Shown: positions 51,215-62,517 of the stretch, in pieces
How positions within the stretch are numbered: position 1 is the stretch's first letter
How the letters are laid out: every line of letters begins with the position of its first letter
Assembly (NCBI RefSeq): GCF_029211265.1
Contig: NZ_JARGEL010000014.1
Coordinates: 312 to 64,311 of the forward strand
DNA length: 64,000 nucleotides
Direction: 5' to 3'
Source of the DNA: Extensimonas soli
Lineage (GTDB): Bacteria > Pseudomonadota > Gammaproteobacteria > Burkholderiales > Burkholderiaceae_C
Notes under the pieces: model-generated
Told to the model about the DNA's origin: nothing
Databases searched by the model: none
Seen by the model: the letters and a program-made list of their open reading frames with translations, nothing else
Translations under genes and position numbers: made by a program

Positions 51215-52441
51215 ATGATGATGGCATCGATGCGTATGCAATGTGCTGACTGGGGGAGGACCGCGGTGTTTGCCGCTGCAACGGGCATCGCGCTGACGGC
51301 CGCCTTGCATGCGCCCAAGGCGCAGGCCCAGAAATACCCGATCACCAGCGGCCAGCGCGCCACGGCGCAGCAGGTTGCGCAGCGCGGCGTGCCATTGTCC
51401 GAGCTGGCGCCCAACGCGCCCGACAAATACGTGGTCAAGCGCGGCGACACTTTGTGGCACATCTCGGGCATGTACCTCAAGCGGCCCTGGCGCTGGCCCG
51501 AACTCTGGGGCATGAATCTGCAGTCCATCCGCAACCCGCACCTGATTTATCCGGGCCAGACGCTCTATCTGATCAAGGACGGCGGCTATGCGCGCCTGAG
51601 TACCAGCCCCGCGGGCGAGCCGGAAACCGTGCGCGTGACGCCGCGTGTGCGCACCGACAGCCTCTCGGATTCGGCCCTGCCCACGCTCGACCCGAAAGTG
51701 ATAGAGCCCTTCCTCGAAGAGCCCTTGATCGTCGATGAAGAGGCGCTGGCCAATGCCCCGCACATCGTCGCCACCACCGAGGATCGTGTGCTCATGGCCG
51801 AGGGCCAGCGCATTTATGCGCGCGGCCCGGCCGATGCGCCCATGCAGCTCGGGCCCGACAAGCCGCGCTACTTCCGCATCTACCGCGACGCCAAAGCGCT
51901 CAAAGACCCCGAAACCGGCGAAATTCTGGGCTACGAGGCGCACTACCTGGGCAAGGCCGAGTTGCTGCGCAGCGAAACCCCGGCCACGGCCGGCACCGAG
52001 CAGACGCCCGCATCAGACCCCATCCCCGCCACCCTGCAACTCGGGCTGACGAAAGAGGAGGTGCGCGCCGGCGACCGCCTGCTGCCCGCGCCACCGCGCG
52101 AATTCCTCAACTTCACGCCGCGCGCACCGCAGGTGCCCGTAGCTGCGCGCGTGGTGTCGGTCTATGGCAGCGCCGCGCTCGCCAATGCCGCGCAAAACCA
52201 GGTGATCTCGCTCAACCGCGGCGCGCGCGACGGCATGGAACCCGGCCAGGTGCTCGCCATCCTGAGCCAGGGCGCGCGCATCGTGGACAAAGCCGACCCC
52301 GACCGGCCCATGGTGCAACTGCCCAGCGAGCGCAACGGCCTGGCCGTGGTGTTTCGCACCTTCGAGCGCGTTTCCTACGCGCTCATCGTCGAAATCCACA
52401 CGCCCGTGCGCATAGGCGACAAGCTGACCAATCCGCAATAA
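51215..52441 (+). CDS. LysM-domain envelope protein
   Basis: 408 aa. A signal peptide (about 1-38, ending KAQA-Q) precedes a LysM module (about 70-122: YVVKRGDTLWHISGMYLKRP, ELWGMNLQSIRNPHLIYPGQ) that binds peptidoglycan. The long C-terminal part includes an acidic stretch and a domain starting ARVVSVYGSAALANAAQNQV, which resembles the beta-rich module seen in FlgT-like and other LysM proteins. Commonly encoded beside dprA and def in this order in betaproteobacteria. ATG chosen from AAAGGAA at 51204; dprA follows after 43 bp. Confidence 0.88.
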   Translation: MMMASMRMQCADWGRTAVFAAATGIALTAALHAPKAQAQKYPITSGQRATAQQVAQRGVPLSELAPNAPDKYVVKRGDTLWHISGMYLKRPWRWPELWGMNLQSIRNPHLIYPGQTLYLIKDGGYARLSTSPAGEPETVRVTPRVRTDSLSDSALPTLDPKVIEPFLEEPLIVDEEALANAPHIVATTEDRVLMAEGQRIYARGPADAPMQLGPDKPRYFRIYRDAKALKDPETGEILGYEAHYLGKAELLRSETPATAGTEQTPASDPIPATLQLGLTKEEVRAGDRLLPAPPREFLNFTPRAPQVPVAARVVSVYGSAALANAAQNQVISLNRGARDGMEPGQVLAILSQGARIVDKADPDRPMVQLPSERNGLAVVFRTFERVSYALIVEIHTPVRIGDKLTNPQ

Positions 52442-52484
52442 AGCGCGGCGCACCACCAGCGATCACCGATCACCCTGCATCGGC

Positions 52485-53717
52485 ATGGAGCGCGATGAGC
52501 TTGCCGCCTGGCTGCGCCTGAGCGTGACGCCGGGCGTGGGGCGCACTGCGGCGCGCAGGCTGCTTGCGGCCTTCGGCCTGCCGCAGGCGGTGTTCGCGCA
52601 GTCGGTGCAGACGCTCGAGCGCTGCGTGAGCCCGGCGCAGGCGCGCGCGCTGCACACGCTGCCCGAAGGCTTCGAGGACTTGTGTGCGCGCACTTGGGAC
52701 TGGCTGCATGCGGCGGACGCTGGGCCAGCCCAAGGATCCCAAGGCCCTGCGCATGCGCTCCTGAGCATGGCCGACGCCGCGTACCCGCGCACGCTGCTCG
52801 ACACCGAAGACCCGCCGCTGCTGCTGTACGCACTCGGGCCCGCCCAAGTGCTGCAGGGCGACCCGTTCGCCCAGGGTCGCTGCCTGGCCATGGTGGGCAG
52901 CCGCAACCCCACAGCGCAAGGCGCAGACAACGCGCACCAGTTTGCCCGCGCGCTGCACACCGCGGGCCTGTGCATCGTCTCGGGCCTGGCGCTGGGCATT
53001 GACGCGGCAGCGCACGAGGGCGCCCTCGACAGCGCCGCCGCGGCAGGAGCGCAAGCCAGACCATGGCCCGCCACCATCGCCGTCGTCGGCACGGGGCTGG
53101 ACCGCGTCTATCCGCGCCGCAACCTCGAACTGGCGCGGCGCATCGCGGCGCAGGGCCTGATCGTGAGCGAATACCCACTGGGCACGCCCCCGCTCACCGC
53201 CCACTTTCCGCAGCGCAACCGCATCATCGCGGGGCTGTCGCTGGGCACGCTGGTCGTCGAGGCCGCGCCGGCTTCGGGCTCGCTGATCACGGCGCGACTC
53301 GCGGCCGAGCAGGGGCGCGAGGTGTTTGCCATTCCCGGCTCCATCCATGCGCCGCAGTCGCGCGGCTGCCATGCGTTGATACGCCAGGGCGCCAAGCTTG
53401 TCGAAAGCGCGCAGGACGTGCTCGAGGAGCTGCGCCTGCCCGGCGCGGCGGCGCCCGCCCAGGCGCAGCTGGCCCCGGATGCGCCCGCGCCTGCACCGGG
53501 CACCGCGCCAGGTGCGGCCCGCGCCGCAGCACCTGCCGAGGCGCCCGAAAGCCCCTTGTTGCAGGCGCTGGGCTTCGACCCCATCGGACTCGACGCGCTG
53601 CTCGCGCGCACCGGCCTGGACGCGGCCACGCTGCAGGTGCAATTGCTCGAGCTCGAACTCGCGGGCAGCGTGGCGCGCCTGCCCGGCGGGCTGTTCCAGC
53701 GTACAGGGCGTGCTTGA
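52485..53717 (+). CDS. dprA: DNA processing protein DprA
   Basis: 410 aa. Loads RecA onto incoming single-stranded DNA in natural transformation. A helix-hairpin-helix region at the N-terminus (LRLSVTPGVGRTAARRLLAA) precedes the Rossmann-like core with VGSRNPTAQG, SGLALGIDAAAHEGAL and ASGSLITARLAAEQGREVFA, then an Ala/Pro linker and a C-terminal winged-helix (LLQALGFDPIGLDALLARTG). Complete, so a transformation or recombination role is plausible. Confidence 0.95.
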   Translation: MERDELAAWLRLSVTPGVGRTAARRLLAAFGLPQAVFAQSVQTLERCVSPAQARALHTLPEGFEDLCARTWDWLHAADAGPAQGSQGPAHALLSMADAAYPRTLLDTEDPPLLLYALGPAQVLQGDPFAQGRCLAMVGSRNPTAQGADNAHQFARALHTAGLCIVSGLALGIDAAAHEGALDSAAAAGAQARPWPATIAVVGTGLDRVYPRRNLELARRIAAQGLIVSEYPLGTPPLTAHFPQRNRIIAGLSLGTLVVEAAPASGSLITARLAAEQGREVFAIPGSIHAPQSRGCHALIRQGAKLVESAQDVLEELRLPGAAAPAQAQLAPDAPAPAPGTAPGAARAAAPAEAPESPLLQALGFDPIGLDALLARTGLDAATLQVQLLELELAGSVARLPGGLFQRTGRA

Positions 53718-53847
53718 GAGGCTGAGCCGGCACGGGCGGTGCTGGCGCAGGGCCATCCGGCTTTGTTGGACAATGCAGGGTTTTCCGCCGACGGCCACCG
53801 GCGGTGTTTTCCTCGGCAAAACGACTTTTTCTCACCGCAAACACACC

Positions 53848-54621
53848 ATGAGTGCATTCCACGAAGAGCGCGTGCTCAGCGTCCACCACTGGACCGACCG
53901 ATTGTTCAGCTTCACCACCACGCGCGATTCGGCGCTGCGGTTTTCCAACGGCCACTTCACGATGATCGGCTTGCTCGTCGAGGGCAAGCCGCTGCTGCGC
54001 GCCTACAGCATCGTGAGTCCGAATTACGAAGAGCACCTGGAGTTTTTGAGCATCAAGGTGCCCGACGGCCCGCTGACCTCGCGCCTGCAGCACATCCAGG
54101 TGGGCGACAGCATCATCGTGGGCAAAAAGCCCACGGGCACGCTGCTCATAGACTACCTGCTGCCGGCCAAGCGCCTGTACCTGCTCTCCACGGGCACAGG
54201 GCTGGCGCCGTTCATGAGCATCATCCGCGACCCGGCCACCTACGAAAAGTTTGCCGAGGTGGTGCTCGTGCACGGCGTGCGTCTGGTGTCCGAGCTGGCC
54301 TACCACGAGTACCTCACGCAGGAGCTGCCGCAGCATGAAATCCTCGGGGAGATGGTGCGTGCGCAGCTGCGCTACTACCCCACAGTGACGCGCGAGCCCT
54401 TTGTAAACCAGGGCCGTATCAACGACCTGATCGACAGCGGCAAGCTGTTTGCCGACCTCGGCGTGCCGCCGCTGGACCCGCAGGTGGACCGCGCCATGCT
54501 CTGCGGCAGCCCGGCCATGCTGGCCTCGCTCAAAACCATTCTCGAAGCGCGGGGCTTCAAGGAAGGCAGCACCACGACGCCCGGCGACTTCGTGGTCGAG
54601 CGCGCCTTCGTGGACAAGTGA
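53848..54621 (+). CDS. fpr: ferredoxin--NADP reductase
   Basis: 257 aa. FAD domain with RAYSIVSPNYEEHLEF and a GPLTSRLQHIQVGD loop, then the NADP domain with STGTGLAPFMSIIRDP and MLCGSPAML. It ends FVVERAFVDK, as bacterial subclass I Fpr enzymes do. Provides or receives electrons from ferredoxin/flavodoxin. The start MSAFHEERVLSVH is the usual N-terminus; an in-frame upstream ATG lies inside dprA. Confidence 0.95.
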   Translation: MSAFHEERVLSVHHWTDRLFSFTTTRDSALRFSNGHFTMIGLLVEGKPLLRAYSIVSPNYEEHLEFLSIKVPDGPLTSRLQHIQVGDSIIVGKKPTGTLLIDYLLPAKRLYLLSTGTGLAPFMSIIRDPATYEKFAEVVLVHGVRLVSELAYHEYLTQELPQHEILGEMVRAQLRYYPTVTREPFVNQGRINDLIDSGKLFADLGVPPLDPQVDRAMLCGSPAMLASLKTILEARGFKEGSTTTPGDFVVERAFVDK

Positions 54622-54680
54622 CACGCCGCGCGGCGCATGGCAGCCCCTACGCGCTCGCGGTTCCCCAGTCCGAAGGGCTC

Positions 54681-55505
54681 CTACTGCGGGTACTGCGGCG
54701 CCGGCGCGGGCTCGTTGCCGACGAGGCGAAAGCCCCGGCCTTCGAGCACCACGGGCGCGCCTACGGGTACGGACTGGGCGCGCTGGAAGTAGCGCACCGA
54801 GCCGTCGTCCATGCGCACGCGCACTTCATAGACCGTCTCGGTGCGGCTGCGTTTTTCTATGGTATTGCCCAGGTAGCCGCCCCCTACGGCGCCGGCCACG
54901 GTGGCGAGCGCGCGCCCCGTGCCGCCGCCCACCTGGTTGCCCAGCACCCCGCCGAGCACGCCGCCCGCCACGGCACCGACGCCGCTGGTAGGTGCGGACT
55001 TCTGGATGGCCCGCACCGACTCGACGCGGCCGCAGACCGCGCACACGGGCGCGACAGGGGTCACGGGCTGTGGCGCCTGCGCCACCGGCTGGGGCGCCGC
55101 AGCCGGTGCAGTGGTGGTGGCGGTAGTGCCTGCACGCGGCGCGACCGCATGCGGGCGCGCGGGCCGTGCCGGCGCGGGCGCATGGAGCGGCGCGTTGGTC
55201 GCCGCCGGCGCGGCACCTGCGGCAGTTTGTGCTGCTAGCGTTTCAGGAGCTTGCTGCGCCGGTTGATTCTGCGTCTGGGGCGCTTTTTCTTCTATGACTT
55301 CGGATTCCGGCGTGCGCGCCGCGACCTCGGCTTGCTGCGCTTGTTCTTGTGAGGCGGCCTTGTGCTGCTGTGCGATCAGCGTGCCGCCCAGCGCAAGCAC
55401 GGCCAGCGTGAGCGCACCTACCGCGCCCCACAGCCATTTGAGGGTCGATGATGGGGCCGGCGCAGCAGGCTGCTGCGCATCGGCCGTGGAAGAAAACGTG
55501 TTCAT
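54681..55505 (-). CDS. glycine-zipper 2TM-domain membrane protein
   Basis: 274 aa. One N-terminal membrane helix (about 25-47), a long Ala/Gln/Pro linker with a lone CAVC pair, then a glycine zipper (VGAVAGGVLGGVLGNQVGGG, TVAGAVGGGYLGNTIEKRSR) of the 17-kDa surface antigen/2TM type and a small beta domain with RMDDGSVRYFQRAQS. Related to outer-membrane lipoproteins such as SlyB but anchored by a helix rather than a lipid. GAGAGGAG precedes the ATG. Confidence 0.8.
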   Translation of the reverse strand: MNTFSSTADAQQPAAPAPSSTLKWLWGAVGALTLAVLALGGTLIAQQHKAASQEQAQQAEVAARTPESEVIEEKAPQTQNQPAQQAPETLAAQTAAGAAPAATNAPLHAPAPARPARPHAVAPRAGTTATTTAPAAAPQPVAQAPQPVTPVAPVCAVCGRVESVRAIQKSAPTSGVGAVAGGVLGGVLGNQVGGGTGRALATVAGAVGGGYLGNTIEKRSRTETVYEVRVRMDDGSVRYFQRAQSVPVGAPVVLEGRGFRLVGNEPAPAPQYPQ

Positions 55506-55612
55506 GGGCTTTTCTCCTCTCGCATGAAACAAGACCAACTGGGGTTTGGAGTCAAGCTTAACGATTACAAGGGGCGCAGGTTTGGCCTGTTTGTAAATGC
55601 AGTGACAAATAC

Positions 55613-55645
55613 GGAAAAAGTAGGCTGGGTTGAAACCCAGCCTAC
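55613..55645 (-). terminator. intrinsic terminator after metH
   Basis: GTAGGCTGGGTT and AACCCAGCCTAC (55620-55645) form a 12-bp perfect stem. On the minus strand it is followed by TTTTT, so it terminates metH transcripts. The rest of 55506-55674 holds nothing else. Confidence 0.85.
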
Positions 55646-55674
55646 CCTGCGCGCACTGGCAAGCGACGACAAGG

Positions 55675-58488
<2,814 letters not shown>

Positions 58489-58496
58489 GGAAAAGA

Positions 58497-58593
58497 CTCA
58501 CCTGAAAAAGCCAAAGCAGGTGAGCGTCGTTGGGCAGGATAGGACAGCACGCCAAGCCTGACCGGCCGCGGGCCGGCTGCAACGCTCCTTGGC
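58497..58593 (-). promoter_or_regulatory. SAH (S-adenosylhomocysteine) riboswitch with translational switch
   Basis: Minus-strand RNA: P1 GCCAAG pairs with CTTGGC; GGAGCGTTGCA, CAGGCT and the pseudoknot strand GCTCACC (58519-58525) occur in the SAH-aptamer order and match the Ralstonia-type aptamer closely. Expression platform: CTCACCTG (58524 to 58517) can pair with CAGGTGAG (58504 to 58497), which holds the metH Shine-Dalgarno 8 nt before the ATG. Ligand binding captures GCTCACC and frees the ribosome site, so SAH should raise metH expression. Confidence 0.92.
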
Positions 58594-58660
58594 GGCAAGG
58601 GGGCGATTTTACGGGGGCGGGCGTGAGCTGGGCGGGCTTGTGGCAGGCGCCAGCTCGGGC

Positions 58661-59116
58661 TCAGCGCGCCGCCACCGGCAGGCCGAACAGGTGGTCGAAC
58701 ACCCAGGTGAAGACGAAGGTGTAGACCAGAAAAAACAGCAGCAGCCCGAAGTCCATCACAAGCGCCTGCCACAAGCTCACGCCAAACCACCAGGCGAGCA
58801 GCGGCACCAGCACGAGCGACAGCCCCGCCTCGAAGCCCATGGCGTGCGCCACGCGCCGCGCCAGGCTGCGCCCGCGCAGGCGCTGGCGGCGCTCCCAGCG
58901 CTCGAACAGCGTGTTGAAGAGCAGGTTCCACACGATGGCGATCACCGAGCACACGAGCGAGATCACGCCCGAATGCACCGCGCCCTGCCCCGTGGCCCAC
59001 ATGAAGCCCAGCGCCGACACGGCAATCGCGATGGCCTCGTACGCGGCAACGAAAATCACGCGCCGCCAAGGCCCTTGCAAAGAGCACAGCAGCGGCGCCG
59101 CAGGTGAATGTGGCAT
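58661..59116 (-). CDS. PACE-family (AceI-like) efflux transporter
   Basis: 151 aa, four membrane helices in two repeated halves: RRVIFVAAYEAIAIAVSALG with NLLFNTLFERWERR, and RRVAHAMGFEAGLSLVLVPL with LLFFLVYTFVFTWVFDHLFG. This bacterial-transmembrane-pair layout is that of the PACE multidrug exporters (chlorhexidine and biguanides in AceI). The substrate here is unknown. Start at MPHSPAAPLL; an in-frame upstream ATG adds ten residues. Confidence 0.9.
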   Translation of the reverse strand: MPHSPAAPLLCSLQGPWRRVIFVAAYEAIAIAVSALGFMWATGQGAVHSGVISLVCSVIAIVWNLLFNTLFERWERRQRLRGRSLARRVAHAMGFEAGLSLVLVPLLAWWFGVSLWQALVMDFGLLLFFLVYTFVFTWVFDHLFGLPVAAR

Positions 59117-59179
59117 GGGGCGAGACTGTAACCCTTGCCGACGCACGCCATGCGCGCGGTGGTGACGACCGCCTGGATT

Positions 59180-59275
59180 GGATGGTTTTTGCTCTTTTTA
59201 GAGGAGCTACTAGTGGGCGTTCATTAATGGCCAGGAGGTGAAAACATCACTTGCTTTTTGCTATGTAAAAAATAG
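59180..59275. repeat. degenerate interspersed repeat, intergenic
   Basis: AT-rich stretch with GCTCTTTTTAGAGGAGCTAC and TTCATTAATGGCCAGGAGGT, resembling a decayed copy of the short interspersed family. It fills the PACE/lipase gap. Confidence 0.35.
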
Positions 59276-60376
59276 TTATCGGTGCAACCGCGCCGCCACG
59301 TCGGGCCACTGCGCCGCGAGTTGCTCGTGCGCGCTGCGCCAGCCGATGTCGATGATCTCCTCGACGCGGTCGAACTCCATGAAGCGCACCGCGCCCAGCG
59401 GCGGCTGGATCAGGATGTCGGGCGGGTCTTGCTGCAGACTGGCTTCGGTGATGCGCGCCTGCATGATGTAGAGCGAACCCAGCAGCACCTCGAAGATGCC
59501 GGGCAGCGGCTCCTGCGGCGTGCGGCGCAGCCAGGCGCTGACTTGCGCGAACATGGGGCTTTCTTGGGTGCGCAGGCTGTCGAGCAGGCGCGTGAGGATG
59601 GGCGCGAGCATGGGCGTGGGCGTAGTGTCGCTGGTTTTGCCGTGGCCGCCATTGCCCTCGCCGTTCGTGGCTGCGCCGTTGCCCTCGGCGCCATTGCCGT
59701 TCGTGCCGCTCCCATGCGTGCCATTCCCATGCGCGCCATTCCCATTCACGCCCCGGCCCTTTGCCGCCACGCGGTTGCGCCGGCTGCTCACGATGTCGTG
59801 GTTCAGGTCCACCGCGATCACCACCTCGGCGCCCAGCGCACGCGCCACGCTCACGGGCACGGGGTTGACCAGGCCGCCATCGACGAGCAGGCGGCCGTTG
59901 CTGCGCACCGGCGTGACGATGCCGGGCACGGCGATGCTTGCGCGCACGGCCTCGGTCAAGTCGCCGCTGCGCGCCACCACCTCGGCGCCGGTCTCCCAGT
60001 CGGTGGCCACGGCGGCAAAGGGCAGCGCCAGGTCTTCGATCAGCGCGCCGGGCACGTGGGCGCGCACGAACTCGGCCACGCGCTGGCCGTCGATCAGCCC
60101 CGCGCGTGGAAACACCGGGTCGAGCAGCGCGACGATGCCCGCCCAGTCGAGCTTGCGCAGCCGTTCGGCCATGCGCTCGATCTTGCCCGACGCATAGACC
60201 GCGCCGACCACCGCGCCCATGCTCGTGCCCGCGACGCAGTGCACGGCGATGCCGGCCTCCTGCAGCGCGCGCAGCACGCCGATGTGCGCGAGCCCGCGCG
60301 CCGAGCCGCTGCCCAGCGCCACGCCGACGCGCGGCGGGGGGGCGTGGGGGGTGGGGGTGGGTGCTGGTGACGGCAT
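59276..60376 (-). CDS. patatin-like phospholipase family protein
   Basis: 366 aa. Ser-Asp dyad of patatins: oxyanion loop GVALGSGSARGLAHIG, nucleophile GTSMG (Ser about 51) and catalytic DGG in LVDGGLVNPVP. Cytoplasmic by lack of signal peptide; acyl hydrolase, substrate unknown (RssA-like group). A striking Asn/Gly/His/Thr-rich run (59650-59760, repeats of NGNGA and HGNGT type) splits the protein in two. Start at MPSPAPTPTP with AGGAAAAAG upstream. Confidence 0.88.
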   Translation of the reverse strand: MPSPAPTPTPHAPPPRVGVALGSGSARGLAHIGVLRALQEAGIAVHCVAGTSMGAVVGAVYASGKIERMAERLRKLDWAGIVALLDPVFPRAGLIDGQRVAEFVRAHVPGALIEDLALPFAAVATDWETGAEVVARSGDLTEAVRASIAVPGIVTPVRSNGRLLVDGGLVNPVPVSVARALGAEVVIAVDLNHDIVSSRRNRVAAKGRGVNGNGAHGNGTHGSGTNGNGAEGNGAATNGEGNGGHGKTSDTTPTPMLAPILTRLLDSLRTQESPMFAQVSAWLRRTPQEPLPGIFEVLLGSLYIMQARITEASLQQDPPDILIQPPLGAVRFMEFDRVEEIIDIGWRSAHEQLAAQWPDVAARLHR

Positions 60377-60585
60377 GGGCTTTTTCCTGGGTTCGGCGAG
60401 GTCGTAGTGTGACGCACATCCTGCGTTTGGCGTGCACAGGTTCTCAGCGATCCTCCGGGCGTCTTGGTTGGGTGCGCGGCAGGCAATGCGGCCCGGCTTC
60501 GCCCAACACCCCCACCCGAGCAAGGCGTACCCTGGCTGCCCATAATGGCGGCCGCGTTGCTCCATCCGCCGTGACCTGACGACCC

Positions 60586-61107
60586 ATGTCCCAACTGCTG
60601 CCCCGCCCCGTGCAGGCCCGTGCGCCGGCCTTTTCGTCGCGCGAATTCCGTGCGGCGCTGGGCATGTTTGCCACCGGCGTGACCATCGTCACGGCACGTG
60701 GAGCCGGGGGTGAGTTGGTCGGGCTGACGGCGAGCTCGTTCAACTCGGTGTCGCTGGCGCCGCCGCTGGTGCTCTGGAGCCTGGCGCATGCGGCCTCGGT
60801 GCTGCCGGCCTTCATGACCGGCTCGCACTACGCGATCCATGTGCTTGCGGCCGACCAGCGCGACCTGGCCGAACGCTTTGCGCAGCGCGGCGTCGATCGC
60901 TGGGCGGGCGTGCCGCACACCCCCGGCGTGGCCGGTGCGCCCATCATTGCGGGCGCGGCGGCGGTGTTCGAATGCTTCAACCGCAGCCAGTACGCCGAGG
61001 GCGACCACACCATCTTCGTCGGTGAGGTCGAGCACTGCGCGCACCGCCCCGGCACGCCGCCGCTGCTCTACCACGGCGGGCGCTTTTACACCGAGCACCC
61101 GCTGTGA
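60586..61107 (+). CDS. flavin reductase-like domain protein
   Basis: 173 aa. ReFMN fold: FRAALGMFATGVTIVTARGA, LTASSFNSVSLAPPLVLWSL, SHYAIHVLAADQRDLAERFA and GDHTIFVGEVEHC, ending LLYHGGRFYT. Supplies reduced FMN/FAD to a partner monooxygenase; none is encoded beside it. Complete, alone between two minus-strand groups. Confidence 0.93.
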   Translation: MSQLLPRPVQARAPAFSSREFRAALGMFATGVTIVTARGAGGELVGLTASSFNSVSLAPPLVLWSLAHAASVLPAFMTGSHYAIHVLAADQRDLAERFAQRGVDRWAGVPHTPGVAGAPIIAGAAAVFECFNRSQYAEGDHTIFVGEVEHCAHRPGTPPLLYHGGRFYTEHPL

Positions 61108-61119
61108 TGCTCTTTTCAA

Positions 61120-61292
61120 CCCAGATTGTTCATTAGGCGGCGCTGCGCGCCTACGCAGGCGCTGACGGGCGGCTGCCGGTCATGTGGGCCGCCGCTTCGT
61201 CGTTCGTGGCACCACCACGAACTCCTCAGCAGCGATCAAACTACCTTGCCACCCACCTTGCCATGGCCCCGCGTCTTCATGAAGCATCTGGG
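61120..61292 (+). mobile_element. MITE-like element family 1, diverged copy D
   Basis: 173 bp. The left end CCCAGATTGTTCATTAGG is well preserved; the right end (CTTCATGAAGCATCTGGG) is decayed. Flanks TCAA (61116-61119) and TCAA (61293-61296) suggest a TTCAA-type duplication minus one base. The first hairpin is GGCGC-TGC-GCGCC and the late hairpin TTCGTGG-CACCA-CCACGAA (61203-61221), where a compensatory change keeps pairing relative to copies A and B. It lies between the flavin reductase and minE. Confidence 0.8.
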
Positions 61293-61298
61293 TCAAAC

Positions 61299-61363
61299 GC
61301 TCTTATAAAAAGAGCTGCTTGCGCAAGCTGGATGCGCTCAATAGCCGTTTTTTATTGAAAAAT
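61299..61363. repeat. interspersed repeat beside MITE copy D
   Basis: GCTCTT-ATAAA-AAGAGC hairpin, then AGCTGCTTGCGCAAGCTGGA and a TCAATAGCC-T-rich tail. A well-preserved copy of the AGCTGCTTGCGC family, immediately after the MITE and before the minE stop codon. Confidence 0.6.
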
Positions 61364-61372
61364 GTGCACGCT

Positions 61373-61639
61373 TCAGCGCCCGGCTTCTGGCAGCTCGATC
61401 TTCACTTCGAGCACTTCAAGGTTGTCCTGGCGTTCGAGGTGAACCTTGATGTCGTTCGGGTCAATAGCCACGTATTTGGAGATGACGGCCACCAGTTCGC
61501 GCTGCAGCGCGGGCAGGTAGTCGGGCTGGCCGGCGTTGCGGCCGCTGCGCTCGTGCGCGAGGATGATTTGCAGGCGCTCTTTGGCGACGGTGGCCGTCTT
61601 CTTTTTCTCGCCGAGCAGAAAGGACAGAAAAGAGGCCAT
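61373..61639 (-). CDS. minE: cell division topological specificity factor MinE
   Basis: 88 aa. Membrane-targeting helix and anti-MinCD region ([32 protein letters not shown]) followed by the dimerisation domain [20 protein letters not shown]. Drives pole-to-pole oscillation of MinD. It follows minD after 3 bp, last gene of minCDE. Confidence 0.96.
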   Translation of the reverse strand: MASFLSFLLGEKKKTATVAKERLQIILAHERSGRNAGQPDYLPALQRELVAVISKYVAIDPNDIKVHLERQDNLEVLEVKIELPEAGR

Positions 61640-61642
61640 GGC

Positions 61643-62458
61643 TCAGCGGCCCCCGAACAGGCGCTTGAAAAAGCCGGGCTTTTCGGCTTCGACGAAGCGC
61701 AGCGGTTTTTCTTCGCCCAGAAAGCGCGCGACCACGTCTTTGTACGCCTCGGCCACGTCCGTGTCCTGCAGGTGGATCGCCGGGAGGCCCTGGTTGGACG
61801 CCTGCAGCACGGCTTCGGACTCTGGGATCACGCCGATGAGCTTGATGCGCAGGATGTCCTGGATGTCTTCGAGCGAGAGCATCTGCCCGTCCTGCACGCG
61901 GCTGGGGTTGTAGCGCGTGATGAGCAGGTGCTCCTTGACGGGCTCGGTGCCTTCGATGGCGCGCCGGGTCTTGCTGCCCAGCATGCCCAGGATGCGGTCG
62001 GAGTCGCGCACCGAGGAGACTTCGGGGTTGGTCACGAGCAGCGCCTCGTCGGCGAAGTGCATGGCCATGAGCGCGCCGGTTTCTATGCCCGCGGGCGAGT
62101 CGCAGACGATGTATTCAAAGCCCATGTCGGCCAGGTCTTTGAGCACCTTTTCGACGCCTTCGAGCGTGAGCGCGTCCTTGTCGCGCGTCTGGCTCGCGGC
62201 GAGGATGAACAGGTTGTCGCACTGCTTGTCCTTGATCAGCGCCTGGTTCAGGTTGGCCTCGCCGTGGATCACGTTGATCAGGTCATAGACCACGCGGCGC
62301 TCGCAGCCCATGATGAGGTCGAGGTTGCGCAGGCCGACGTCGAAGTCGATCACTGCGGTCTTGTGGCCGCGCAGCGCGAGGCCGGAGGCAAAGCTGGCAC
62401 TGGTGGTGGTTTTGCCCACGCCACCTTTGCCGGAAGTCACGACGACGATTTTGGCCAT
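61643..62458 (-). CDS. minD: septum site-determining ATPase MinD
   Basis: 271 aa. Deviant Walker A KGGVGKTT (about residues 11-18) at MAKIVVVTSGKGGVGKTTTS, switch DFDVGLRNLDLIMGCERR, and C-terminal amphipathic helix EAEKPGFFKRLFGG for membrane attachment. The start MAKIVVV is standard; an upstream in-frame ATG reaches into minC. Confidence 0.97.
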   Translation of the reverse strand: MAKIVVVTSGKGGVGKTTTSASFASGLALRGHKTAVIDFDVGLRNLDLIMGCERRVVYDLINVIHGEANLNQALIKDKQCDNLFILAASQTRDKDALTLEGVEKVLKDLADMGFEYIVCDSPAGIETGALMAMHFADEALLVTNPEVSSVRDSDRILGMLGSKTRRAIEGTEPVKEHLLITRYNPSRVQDGQMLSLEDIQDILRIKLIGVIPESEAVLQASNQGLPAIHLQDTDVAEAYKDVVARFLGEEKPLRFVEAEKPGFFKRLFGGR

Positions 62459-62517
62459 GTGTTGCAAAGTCCCTGAGGGATGAGGAGGTGAATGAGTATC
62501 AGAGCCGTGAATGGTAA

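Noticed and set aside
60377-60585. Riboswitch or small RNA in the lipase/flavin reductase divergent spacer
   Set aside because: No recognisable aptamer motif, terminator or conserved hairpin could be seen.
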